Assembly (NCBI GenBank): GCA_902462665.1
Contig: CABQCM010000101.1
Location: forward strand, 1-5,895
DNA length: 5,895 nt
From: an uncultured Oscillospiraceae bacterium
GTDB taxonomy: Bacteria; Bacillota; Clostridia; Oscillospirales; Acutalibacteraceae
Direction of reading: 5' to 3'
The notes beneath the pieces are model-generated. The model had not been told where the DNA came from and ran no database searches. It saw nothing but the letters and a program-made list of their open reading frames with translations. Shown one piece after another: positions 1 through 5,052 of the stretch. The position numbers and the translations under genes are program-made. How positions within the stretch are numbered: position 1 is the first letter of the stretch; every line of letters begins with the position of its first letter.

Positions 1-299
1 GTTCGATTATGAATGCCGATACGGCGGCGGTGTTGTCTGAGATGATGAAGGGGTCGGCCGTTCATTCTTTTGGTTCAGGATTTCTCAGTGATTACGGGCT
101 TCGATGCAAAACGGGTACGGCGGAGGTCAAATCGGGGGACGCTCCTCATTCCTGGCTAGTTGGTTTTTTAACCGATGATACGGCGCCGCTGGCCTTTGCC
201 ATTGTGGTGGAAAACGGCGGTTCCGCCTCCGCTACCACCCGCCCCATTGCCCAGAAGGTGCTTTCCGTCGCGGCCGAGGAAGTTCGAAAGAGCGACTAA
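1..299 (+). CDS. Class B penicillin-binding protein, C-terminal end (5'-truncated by window)
   Basis: This is the last ~98 codons of a transpeptidase that cross-links peptidoglycan on the outer face of the membrane. The frame is open from the window edge (codons from base 3), so the true start lies upstream; the ATG at 9 is internal. The third conserved motif of the penicillin-binding fold, KTG, is visible as CKTGTAE (bases ~105-125). It is followed by the usual strand pattern HSWLVGF and AFAIVVENGG. The serine SxxK and SxN motifs would lie upstream. The short tail after KTG and the VENGG pattern resemble the PbpA/FtsI-like class B enzymes that often sit beside an FtsW/RodA gene; that neighbour cannot be seen here. 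The TAA at 297-299 has no clear terminator directly after it. Family assignment is confident; the exact subtype is inferred. Confidence 0.9.
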   Translation, partial: SIMNADTAAVLSEMMKGSAVHSFGSGFLSDYGLRCKTGTAEVKSGDAPHSWLVGFLTDDTAPLAFAIVVENGGSASATTRPIAQKVLSVAAEEVRKSD

Positions 300-371
300 G
301 AGGCGGGACTCTGTTTGCTGCGCAGGGTGGTCGTTTTTCGACTGCACTGCGGTTGCGACGAACATATTATA

Positions 372-470
372 CGAGGATACAGCCCCGAGGCGGGGCGGTT
401 TATCAATGCGGATGTGGTCTTGAAAGTTGATGACGATCGAATGCTATCGCGAGTTTTGAAAATCCAGTGA
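372..470 (+). pseudogene. RHS/YD-repeat core-end relic
   Basis: A short frame reads RGYSPEAGRFINAD (372-413) and continues about 18 codons to TGA at 468-470. RHS proteins end their conserved core with a motif of the form RYYxPExGRFINAD, after which the variable toxin tip begins, so this is recognisable as a core-end fragment. The expected upstream core sequence (ETGLYYLxxRYY) is not in frame. A TATTAT-ACGAGG stretch at 365-376 hints that a frameshift or small deletion removed one tyrosine codon. The tail after NAD (VVLKVDDDRMLSRVLK) does not match the usual continuation and may be the remnant of a variable tip. The fragment lies 72 bases after the PBP stop and has no start or ribosome binding site of its own. 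It is a relic, not a working gene. The match is by motif only. Confidence 0.55.
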
Positions 471-556
471 AAGCAACCATCTTATATGCATTTATCACTG
501 TTGGTAAGAAGGTCTTTGGTTCGTTGCTTCCAACGGGAAAGAAGGTGTGTTCATCG

Positions 557-898
557 ATGAAACGAAAAGAAATTCACTGGTTAGCCCGAGATTATAAAGA
601 TTTATTTAGTGGAGGATTGGTAGTAGCTTCTTGCTCGTTAGTTCCTAGTGTCTTATCGGTTCCTATGACCAAAAGCAGAAATTATCCATATGGATACTCA
701 CTATTTTCTTCTGTATTTGTGGTTTCATGTATCTTAATGGTCGACATATTTGCCATCTTTATGACCGTCTATAATTATAGGTATTTGTTGAAAAATCAGC
801 TTAGCGAACCACAACCGAAAAAGCAGGCTTTTCTATTGATATGGGAAAGTCTGTGCTTGTGCGTGAATATTTTTCTGTTCGTTTTTAGTCTTATCTAA
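557..898 (+). CDS. Small three-helix membrane protein, unknown function (possible RHS-linked immunity protein)
   Basis: I do not recognise the family. I chose the ATG at 557 (113 aa) because GAAGGTG at 541-547 lies 9 bases upstream. A longer reading from GTG 467 (143 aa) is open but has no ribosome binding site. The protein starts with a charged cytosolic-looking segment (MKRKEIHWLARDYKDL) and then has three hydrophobic stretches at about residues 18-37, 46-72 and 91-113. A charged linker (SEPQPKK) precedes the last one. The DNA is visibly more AT-rich than both flanks and uses many A/T-ending codons, which suggests acquisition. It lies between two RHS-core relics, the position where an immunity gene sits after a toxin tip. 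Small multi-helix membrane proteins are common immunity proteins, but that role is inferred. No clear promoter was found upstream. Confidence 0.6.
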   Translation: MKRKEIHWLARDYKDLFSGGLVVASCSLVPSVLSVPMTKSRNYPYGYSLFSSVFVVSCILMVDIFAIFMTVYNYRYLLKNQLSEPQPKKQAFLLIWESLCLCVNIFLFVFSLI

Positions 899-944
899 AC
901 ATAAGGGGGCCTCGGTAAGGCGGGATTCGCGCAGAAAAGCGGGA

Positions 945-1082
945 GAAGGAATCATGTGGTTCTACTACGACGCGTGGGGACGTGTGCTCACAGTAGATGG
1001 CGTTGCCCGCGGTTGCTTTGTACGATTTTTTTACAGCCGAAATATTCCAAAGCATCGGATGACGGAACAAAAGCGCGGCTAG
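945..1082 (+). pseudogene. RHS/YD-repeat core relic (second fragment)
   Basis: From 954 the frame reads MWFYYDAWGRVLTVDG and runs 42 codons to TAG at 1080-1082. FYYDAWGxVLSVTG is a hallmark of the YD repeats in the core of RHS/wall-associated proteins of Firmicutes. After VDGVA the sequence no longer resembles RHS, so the fragment is broken at about base 1005. AAGGA at 946-950 lies only 3 bases before the ATG, so a 42-aa peptide could be translated, but the in-frame codons before it (G-I) also fit RHS sequence. I therefore read it as an internal core piece. In an intact protein this motif precedes GRFINAD; here it lies downstream of it, with a small membrane-protein gene between. That order fits two successive RHS modules collapsed by deletion. 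Confidence 0.5.
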
Positions 1083-1144
1083 CAAAACCGCAGGTCAATG
1101 CCGAGCGTGCTGCGAGCCGCCCTTTTGATTATCAGCAGGTGTGC
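1061..1144 (+). repeat. Hairpin repeat, copy A
   Basis: An inverted repeat pairs 1068-1080 with 1115-1127 (13 positions, one C:C mismatch), framed by AAAA on one side and TTTT on the other. The right part (1100-1144) aligns without gaps to 2820-2864, with 36 of 45 bases identical by my count and eight of nine differences being transitions. The left arms also match (ACGG...CAAAAGNGCGG). The strand is arbitrary because the element is a near-palindrome. It could act as a two-way terminator or be a decayed REP-like or MITE-like element. No flanking target duplication was recognised. Confidence 0.55.
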
Positions 1145-1181
1145 ATACCCTAATCGAGTGATGATATGTGGATGGAATGAA

Positions 1182-1214
1182 CAAGAGGCAGGAGAACGAT
1201 TCTCCTGCCTCTTG
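1182..1214 (-). terminator. Terminator of the methyltransferase gene, probably bidirectional
   Basis: A perfect 15-bp stem (1182-1196 with 1200-1214) has the three-base loop CGA. On the minus strand it ends about 20 bases past the methyltransferase stop and is followed by TTCATTCC, a weak U tract. On the plus strand it is followed by CTTTTCCTT. It can therefore also block plus-strand reading from the RHS-relic region. Confidence 0.85.
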
Positions 1215-1233
1215 CTTTTCCTTATGTGCAGAC

Positions 1234-2355
1234 CTATGCTTTAAAGTACATAAAATCCTGACAGCGAATCATGCCGTTGTATAGCTTGCGGCGCTTGTCG
1301 GCCGGTCGGCCAAAGAGCTTTTCAAAGCCCTCGTGGGGGCTGATGATCGAATAACGGTAGCCGCGTTTTTTCTCGAACACCTGGCCCATCACACGATAAA
1401 GCTCCTCCGCCGCGCGCACGTCCAACAGCCGTTCGCCGTAAGGCGGGTTGCATACCACCACGCCGCGAGGCGTGTCAGGGGAAAAATCTCGGATGTCGGC
1501 GACGTCCGCCCATAGGCAATCCTTTACGCCGGCCTTAACCGCGTTCGAACGGGTCAGTTCAACCGCATCGGGGGAGATATCCCAGCCAATGGCGCGAAAA
1601 TCGTTTTTTTCAATTAAGTCCAGACAGCGTGCACGCTCGGTCCGCCATATCGCGGAATCAAAACAGCCCCAGCGTTCGGCGCTGAAGGCGCGGCGCAGCC
1701 CGGGCGCAATGTTTTTAGCCAGCATGGCGCCCTCGATTAACAGGGTGCCCGACCCGCAAAAGGGATCGTAAAGCACGCTGTCGTGATAAAGGCGGGCCAA
1801 AATGACCATGCCGGCGGCAAGGGTTTCTTTCAGCGGCGCTAAGGTCGAATGTTCGCGGTACCCCCGTTTGTGCAGGCCCGCGCCTGAGGTGTCGAGAGTC
1901 AAAGTGGCCCGATTCTTTAAAATGGAGAATCGTAAAGAGTGAACCGGCCCGGTTTCCTCAAACCAATCCTTGCGGTAACATTGCTTGAGGCGCTCTACCG
2001 CTGCTTTTTTAACGATGGATTGGCAATCGGGAATACTGTGCAACGCCGACTCGATGGACCAGCCCTTCACGGGGAAAGCATCGAGCGAACCGATATAATT
2101 TTCCAGCGGCAGAGCCTTGACCCCTTCAAACAGCTCGTCGAAGGTACGGGCGGGAAAGGAACCGAGCACCAGCTCCACCCGTTCGGCGCAGCGAAGCCAA
2201 AGATTGGCCCGTGCAAGCAGCGTCGCGTCACCCTCAAACAGGACGCGGCCGTTTTGAGCCTCAACCCGGTCTGCGCCCAGAGCACGCGCTTCGTCGGCTA
2301 CGAGCCCCTCCAAGCCGAACAGACAGGGGGCGTTAAATTGCAGAATGGTATGCAT
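1234..2355 (-). CDS. rlmL: THUMP-domain class I SAM-dependent 23S rRNA methyltransferase (RlmL/YpsC family)
   Basis: The 373-aa protein is a predicted cytosolic N2-guanine methyltransferase acting on 23S rRNA. The family is typified by the RlmL half of E. coli RlmKL (m2G2445) and by B. subtilis YpsC. The N-terminal ~155 residues are the ferredoxin-like plus THUMP RNA-binding part, ending in the family signature LDTSGAGLHKRGYR (about 154-167). The Rossmann methyltransferase domain follows. It has the SAM-binding loop DPFCGSG (197-203), an acidic second-strand end GWDIS (257-261), and the catalytic NPPYGERL (303-310), which is the NPPY form used for exocyclic-amine methylation. Length is normal for the single-domain Firmicutes version; the RlmK half is absent. 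The start ATG (2355-2353) has AAAGGA 8 bases upstream. It is a single-gene unit with its own promoter and terminator. Family is certain; the exact target base is inferred. Confidence 0.93.
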   Translation of the reverse strand: MHTILQFNAPCLFGLEGLVADEARALGADRVEAQNGRVLFEGDATLLARANLWLRCAERVELVLGSFPARTFDELFEGVKALPLENYIGSLDAFPVKGWSIESALHSIPDCQSIVKKAAVERLKQCYRKDWFEETGPVHSLRFSILKNRATLTLDTSGAGLHKRGYREHSTLAPLKETLAAGMVILARLYHDSVLYDPFCGSGTLLIEGAMLAKNIAPGLRRAFSAERWGCFDSAIWRTERARCLDLIEKNDFRAIGWDISPDAVELTRSNAVKAGVKDCLWADVADIRDFSPDTPRGVVVCNPPYGERLLDVRAAEELYRVMGQVFEKKRGYRYSIISPHEGFEKLFGRPADKRRKLYNGMIRCQDFMYFKA

Positions 2356-2363
2356 GTAAAGAT

Positions 2364-2369
2364 TCCTTT
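2364..2369 (-). promoter_or_regulatory. Ribosome binding site of the methyltransferase gene
   Basis: On the minus strand AAAGGA lies 8 bases before the ATG at 2355, within AGGAAAGGAA. This supports the chosen start. Confidence 0.75.
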
Positions 2370-2445
2370 CCTGTGAAAAATCGAATCTGTTTTTTTATAG
2401 TTACGTCATGCCGTAGCGACCAACCGTACGGTGATAAAATCTTCA

Positions 2446-2474
2446 GTATAATGTCCGCTCTGCGGACATTATAC
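2446..2474. promoter_or_regulatory. Perfect 29-base palindrome over the methyltransferase promoter (operator or hairpin)
   Basis: GTATAATGTCCGC (2446-2458) and its exact complement (2462-2474) flank the loop TCT. The right half contains the minus-strand -10 box of the methyltransferase gene, so a dimeric repressor binding here would cover the promoter. The symmetry places a second TATAAT on the plus strand (2447-2452), but I see no matching -35 there. A T6 run at 2480-2485 follows on the plus strand after a five-base gap, so a terminator role in that direction is possible, though no plus-strand gene ends here. Confidence 0.55.
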
Positions 2475-2476
2475 CA
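2468..2476 (-). promoter_or_regulatory. Extended -10 promoter of the methyltransferase gene
   Basis: On the minus strand the sequence reads TGGTATAAT, a consensus -10 hexamer with the upstream TGn extension. The -35 region at normal spacing is poor; TTGCCA lies 21 bases upstream, which is too far. The extension may compensate. Transcription would start near 2461, inside the palindrome, leaving a leader of about 105 bases before the ATG. Confidence 0.6.
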
Positions 2477-2679
2477 CACTTTTTTCTTTAAATGTGGCAA
2501 GATGCCTACAGAATTCCAGAACAGGATACCAAAAGAAATTGTTTAAAGTGGTGAAATCATCCGATAACTCCTGTTGAAGAGTTGACGGGACTATTGTAAC
2601 GATAAACAATACCATCGTTTGACAAGGAGAAACACGGTTTATCGACGTGCAAAAAACGCTGGCAGTGTTGTCCTCGTTG

Positions 2680-2695
2680 CCGGGCGGTAGCCCGG
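2680..2695. repeat. GC-rich stem-loop
   Basis: A perfect 6-bp stem CCGGGC-GGTA-GCCCGG lies about 70 bases before hairpin repeat copy B. It has no T tract, so it is not an ordinary terminator. It may belong to a larger folded region. Confidence 0.45.
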
Positions 2696-2758
2696 ATGCC
2701 TCGTCCGCCTCGCCAGACCTTCTTTTTCACGGACAAAAAACTTCGAAAGACCTGGCTT

Positions 2759-2864
2759 TCACGGCAAAAGGGCGGAGAGACTCGGCCGCAGACTGCGAGC
2801 GGGCTGTCGCCAGGCCGCTGCCGAGAACGCTGCGAACCGCCCTTTTGGCTGTCAGCAGGCGTGT
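2759..2864 (+). repeat. Hairpin repeat, copy B
   Basis: Outer arms CAAAAGGGCGG (2765-2775) and its exact complement (2837-2847) enclose a second pairing, CTCGGC (2781-2786) with GCCGAG (2820-2825), and a GC-rich centre. Bases 2820-2864 align without gaps to 1100-1144 of copy A (36 of 45 identical). Copy B is about 25 bases longer between the arms. Similarity may extend left at lower identity (a T-run followed by ACAG/CACGG and CCAAAG/CGAAAG blocks), but that is not secure by eye. Confidence 0.55.
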
Positions 2865-3018
2865 GTGCCTTTGTCAAGCAATGGTCTCCAAAACCCATAA
2901 TGTAAAAGTTTGCACAAACGGGAATGAAATGGCATTGTGGATGCATCCTATTTTAAGAGAAGGAATGCTGTAATTTTAAGAAAAACAGACGGAAAATGGC
3001 GTTGAAATAGATCCTTAA

Positions 3019-3047
3019 TTGACATTTGCATTTTTATGTGGTATATT
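3019..3047 (+). promoter_or_regulatory. Sigma-A-type promoter of the O-antigen ligase-like gene
   Basis: A perfect -35 TTGACA (3019-3024) is followed by exactly 17 bases and the -10 box TATATT (3042-3047), with a TGG extension just before it. The start of transcription should be near 3054, giving a leader of about 28 bases. This is the best promoter in the window. Confidence 0.85.
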
Positions 3048-3071
3048 TTATGAATCATGCTTATAATTAAC

Positions 3072-3078
3072 AGGTGAT
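3072..3078 (+). promoter_or_regulatory. Ribosome binding site of the O-antigen ligase-like gene
   Basis: AGGTGAT ends a few bases before the ATG at 3082, at suitable spacing, and fixes that start. Confidence 0.7.
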
Positions 3079-3081
3079 AAA

Positions 3082-4515
3082 ATGTATTTTTCTGCAAAAA
3101 ACGACCGTTTTGTAAGTCTTTTTCGCACTGTAAAATCGCTCTATATGTATATTTTTTTATTTGCATTGCTGTTCATGCGCACGATTGTTCCCGTTTCTAC
3201 GCGAATTCCGGGTGTGGTGGATTCTGTAGTCTTTAGCCTTTTGGCGATTTCGGGCTGTTTGTTGATTGCAATTGATTTTTTTAACACCCGGGATATGTTT
3301 CGAATTAAATATTGGTATCTCCTCGCTGCATTTTTAGCGGTGATGGTGATTTCGTCGGTGATCAACCGTCAGTTCGATTTTTTGGGCAATATCAAAACCA
3401 TTATTTTTTCAGCAATTCAATTTTTCGTCTTTCTATCCGTTGCTGGGGGCTGGACGCGGGAACACATTAAAAAATCGGTACGGTGTATCGGGGATCTTCT
3501 TTCGCTCTTTATGCTGGTATGCAGCGTGATTTCCATCGTTCAATTCGTGATGCAAATCGGCTACGAGCTGCCGTATGCCCCAGGGGAACAGCGGATTTGC
3601 CAGGGCTTTTACGAATCGAGACTGTTTGGGATTTATCAGGATCCGAACTATTCCTCGGTCACGGGAATTCTTTCTATCTTCCTGTGTATGTACAATTTCC
3701 CACGGGTGAAAAATATTTTTGTCCGTATTTTTTATGCAGTGAACATTGTGGTTCAATATATGTATATTGTTATGTCTGGTTCCAGAACGGCGGAAATATG
3801 CCTTTTGGCCACCATTTTTGTGGGCGCATATTTTGTTTTTAGAAAGTATTGCTTTAAGCTGGACTTGAAACGAGCCACGGTCATTCTGGCTTCGGGGCTG
3901 CTGGCGATTTCCTGTGCAGTAACGGTTTATACCTCTGTGCCAGCCGCAAAATATGTGTTGCAGTTTGCCCCGTCGGTGATCTCCGCAGAAGAAAAGCCGA
4001 CGCCGGTTACGTTTAAGCGGGCGGATGTCGAAGGAAACCCCGATATTTCCAATCTTCGTTTTAAAATCTGGGAGAGCGGTGTAGAAATTTACAAGGGCCA
4101 CCCGGTTTTCGGCACGTCGCCTCGTGCGCAGATGTCCATTGCGAAGGCCGAGTATCCCGATGGCTTTGTCGCACAGCGAAATTACCTTTTGCACAATGGA
4201 TATTTGAATGTTCTGGTTTCTACCGGGACGGTCGGCGCAGCAGTTATGTTGTGCTATATTGTACTGGTTTTGGTCATCGTCGGCAAAAAGTTTTTTGGAA
4301 AAAGAAAGCGGTCTTATGATCCGCTGGCTCTCACAGCGTTGATGATTGTTGTCGTTATTGCCATTGCCACGCTCTTCTTAACTGAAATTTTCTTTTCCAA
4401 TTCGGTATGTGCATTGTTGTTCTGGTTTTTCCTGGGCATTTTGCTTCGTCTGTGCCAGGACGATCCCGAGCCGCAGGCAAGCGAGATTCCGGCGGCATGC
4501 GAGGCTGTCCAATAG
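3082..4515 (+). CDS. O-antigen ligase / polysaccharide polymerase family membrane protein (Wzy_C-like)
   Basis: This 477-aa integral membrane protein has about 11-12 hydrophobic segments, roughly at residues 18-34, 45-66, 78-93, 103-122, 136-157, 190-205, 213-232, 236-253, 265-284, 378-400, 415-436 and 439-457. The family joins or polymerises lipid-linked glycan units on the outer membrane face. Supporting marks are SRLFGIYQDPNYSS (179-192), the conserved SGSRTA turn (232-237), and a large external loop (about 285-377). The loop carries RFKIW (326-330), GHPVFGTSPR (339-348) and LHNGYLN with H371, the pattern of the Wzy_C domain. The tail after 458 is acidic and cytosolic. Flanking genes are not glycan genes, and the gene has its own promoter and terminator, so it acts as a stand-alone unit. 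Ligase and polymerase cannot be told apart by sequence; substrate unknown. Confidence 0.85.
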   Translation: MYFSAKNDRFVSLFRTVKSLYMYIFLFALLFMRTIVPVSTRIPGVVDSVVFSLLAISGCLLIAIDFFNTRDMFRIKYWYLLAAFLAVMVISSVINRQFDFLGNIKTIIFSAIQFFVFLSVAGGWTREHIKKSVRCIGDLLSLFMLVCSVISIVQFVMQIGYELPYAPGEQRICQGFYESRLFGIYQDPNYSSVTGILSIFLCMYNFPRVKNIFVRIFYAVNIVVQYMYIVMSGSRTAEICLLATIFVGAYFVFRKYCFKLDLKRATVILASGLLAISCAVTVYTSVPAAKYVLQFAPSVISAEEKPTPVTFKRADVEGNPDISNLRFKIWESGVEIYKGHPVFGTSPRAQMSIAKAEYPDGFVAQRNYLLHNGYLNVLVSTGTVGAAVMLCYIVLVLVIVGKKFFGKRKRSYDPLALTALMIVVVIAIATLFLTEIFFSNSVCALLFWFFLGILLRLCQDDPEPQASEIPAACEAVQ

Positions 4516-4527
4516 GTTGATGCTTTC

Positions 4528-4567
4528 CACAAGGTCGTGTTGTGATCAGCGCGGCCTTGTGTTTTTT
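4528..4567 (+). terminator. Rho-independent terminator of the O-antigen ligase-like gene
   Basis: A 12-bp stem (4528-4539 with 4550-4561, two G:U pairs) and a 10-base loop are followed at once by six T residues (4562-4567). It begins 13 bases past the TAG stop. Confidence 0.9.
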
Positions 4568-4630
4568 ATCTTGTAAATATTGCGTAAATGGTATAGTCAA
4601 GATATTTTTGTCCAGAGTTCGCGTTCCCTC

Positions 4631-4659
4631 TTGTCATTCGATAGTGCATGTGTTATCCT
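4631..4659 (+). promoter_or_regulatory. Promoter of the ferredoxin gene
   Basis: TTGTCA (4631-4636), a 17-base spacer and TATCCT (4654-4659), with a TGT extension before the -10, predict a start near 4666. A second candidate upstream, TTGTAA with TGGTATAGT (4571-4597), has only a 15-base spacer. Confidence 0.55.
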
Positions 4660-4685
4660 AGAATCCAAGAGAAAATTTAGCTTTC

Positions 4686-4691
4686 AGGAGG
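4686..4691 (+). promoter_or_regulatory. Ribosome binding site of the ferredoxin gene
   Basis: A consensus AGGAGG lies 3 bases before ATG 4695 and 6 bases before the next codon, GTG 4698. The spacing slightly favours the GTG, so the first residue is uncertain by one codon. Confidence 0.75.
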
Positions 4692-4694
4692 AGA

Positions 4695-4883
4695 ATGGTG
4701 GAAAGGCAACTTAAAATTATCATAGAGAATTGCCCTCAAAATCACAAATGCCCTGCCGTAAACGTTTGTCCGGTAGGGGCGCTGTCACAAACAGAGTTTG
4801 CGGCGCCCGAAATTGATCAAGAGAAATGCATCCGATGCGGCAAATGTTCAACCTTTTGTCCGAAAAAAGCGTTGGTATTATAA
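4695..4883 (+). CDS. Small 4Fe-4S ferredoxin-like protein
   Basis: The 62-aa soluble protein should carry iron-sulfur clusters and move electrons in the cytosol; its partner is unknown. The C-terminal half has a canonical motif, C45-x2-C48-x2-C51-x3-C55-P. The N-terminal half has C13-x5-C19-x5-C25-P, which keeps the final CPVGAL of a ferredoxin motif but lacks the normal CxxCxxC spacing, giving seven cysteines instead of eight. C45, C48, C51 and C25 can hold one 4Fe-4S cluster in the usual cross-paired manner. C13, C19 and C55 are left for a second site, which would be a 3Fe-4S cluster, a 4Fe-4S cluster with another ligand (H17 lies close by), or none. The pattern resembles small clostridial proteins of this type, so it is probably a family trait and not a local mutation. 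It is a single-gene unit with a strong ribosome binding site. Confidence 0.88.
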   Translation: MVERQLKIIIENCPQNHKCPAVNVCPVGALSQTEFAAPEIDQEKCIRCGKCSTFCPKKALVL

Positions 4884-4895
4884 AGGTAAGCTAGA

Positions 4896-4913
4896 GCGGT
4901 TTTTGAAAACCGC
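4896..4913. repeat. Short AT/GC stem-loop after the ferredoxin gene
   Basis: GCGGTTTT and AAAACCGC form an 8-base inverted repeat 12 bases past the ferredoxin stop. No T tract follows, so it is at best a weak terminator or an RNA-protecting hairpin. The stretch 4914-4987 shows nothing else. Confidence 0.4.
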
Positions 4914-4987
4914 GTCCTGATCGGCAAAACTCTGCTGCATTGATGCTGTCTTGACTGCCGAGCAACCAACGAACCCGTTCATAGAAA

Positions 4988-5019
4988 ACACCCCCGACGA
5001 AATTTTTCGTCGGGGGTGT
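4988..5019 (-). terminator. Strong terminator between ferredoxin and DUF4190 genes, probably bidirectional
   Basis: ACACCCCCGACGAAA (4988-5002) pairs perfectly with 5005-5019, a 15-base arm with a tight loop. On the minus strand the stem ends in GTGTTTTCTAT, a usable U tract for the DUF4190 gene, whose stop is 34 bases away. On the plus strand CTCTTAC follows, a weaker signal that could still stop ferredoxin transcripts. Confidence 0.85.
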
Positions 5020-5052
5020 CTCTTACAATACTTCATTTTTGTGCGACGGCTT

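Larger units (their letters stand above)
2475..3018. other. Gene-poor intergenic region with stem-loops
   Basis: No convincing gene is present. Open frames exist on both strands (for example 2647-2973 plus, 2557-2946 minus), but none has a placed ribosome binding site or a recognisable protein. Bases 2640-2850 are GC-rich and full of inverted repeats; 2500-2640 and 2880-3018 are AT-richer with no clear signal. It may hold a decayed element or a structured RNA. Confidence 0.5.

Noticed and set aside
382..396. Perfect 6-bp GCCCCG/CGGGGC hairpin after the PBP gene, possible terminator
   Set aside because: It has no T tract and coincides with the codons for SPEAGR of the RHS relic, so the symmetry is probably incidental.
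467..556. N-terminal extension of the small membrane protein from GTG 467
   Set aside because: No Shine-Dalgarno before 467, whereas GAAGGTG supports the ATG at 557. It cannot be excluded without protein data.
1939..2376. 145-codon open frame opposite the methyltransferase gene
   Set aside because: It is the antisense shadow of a well-conserved gene with clear catalytic motifs.
2557..2946. 129-codon open frame on the minus strand
   Set aside because: Composition is that of a GC-rich noncoding frame (many R, Q, S, C), with no ribosome binding site or family resemblance, overlapping the repeat.
2647..2973. 108-codon open frame on the plus strand
   Set aside because: GTG start with AAGGAG 17 bases away (too far), no recognisable protein, and it runs through the hairpin repeat.
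3433..4194. 253-codon minus-strand open frame within the O-antigen ligase-like gene
   Set aside because: Antisense shadow; the plus-strand protein has family motifs, a promoter and a terminator.
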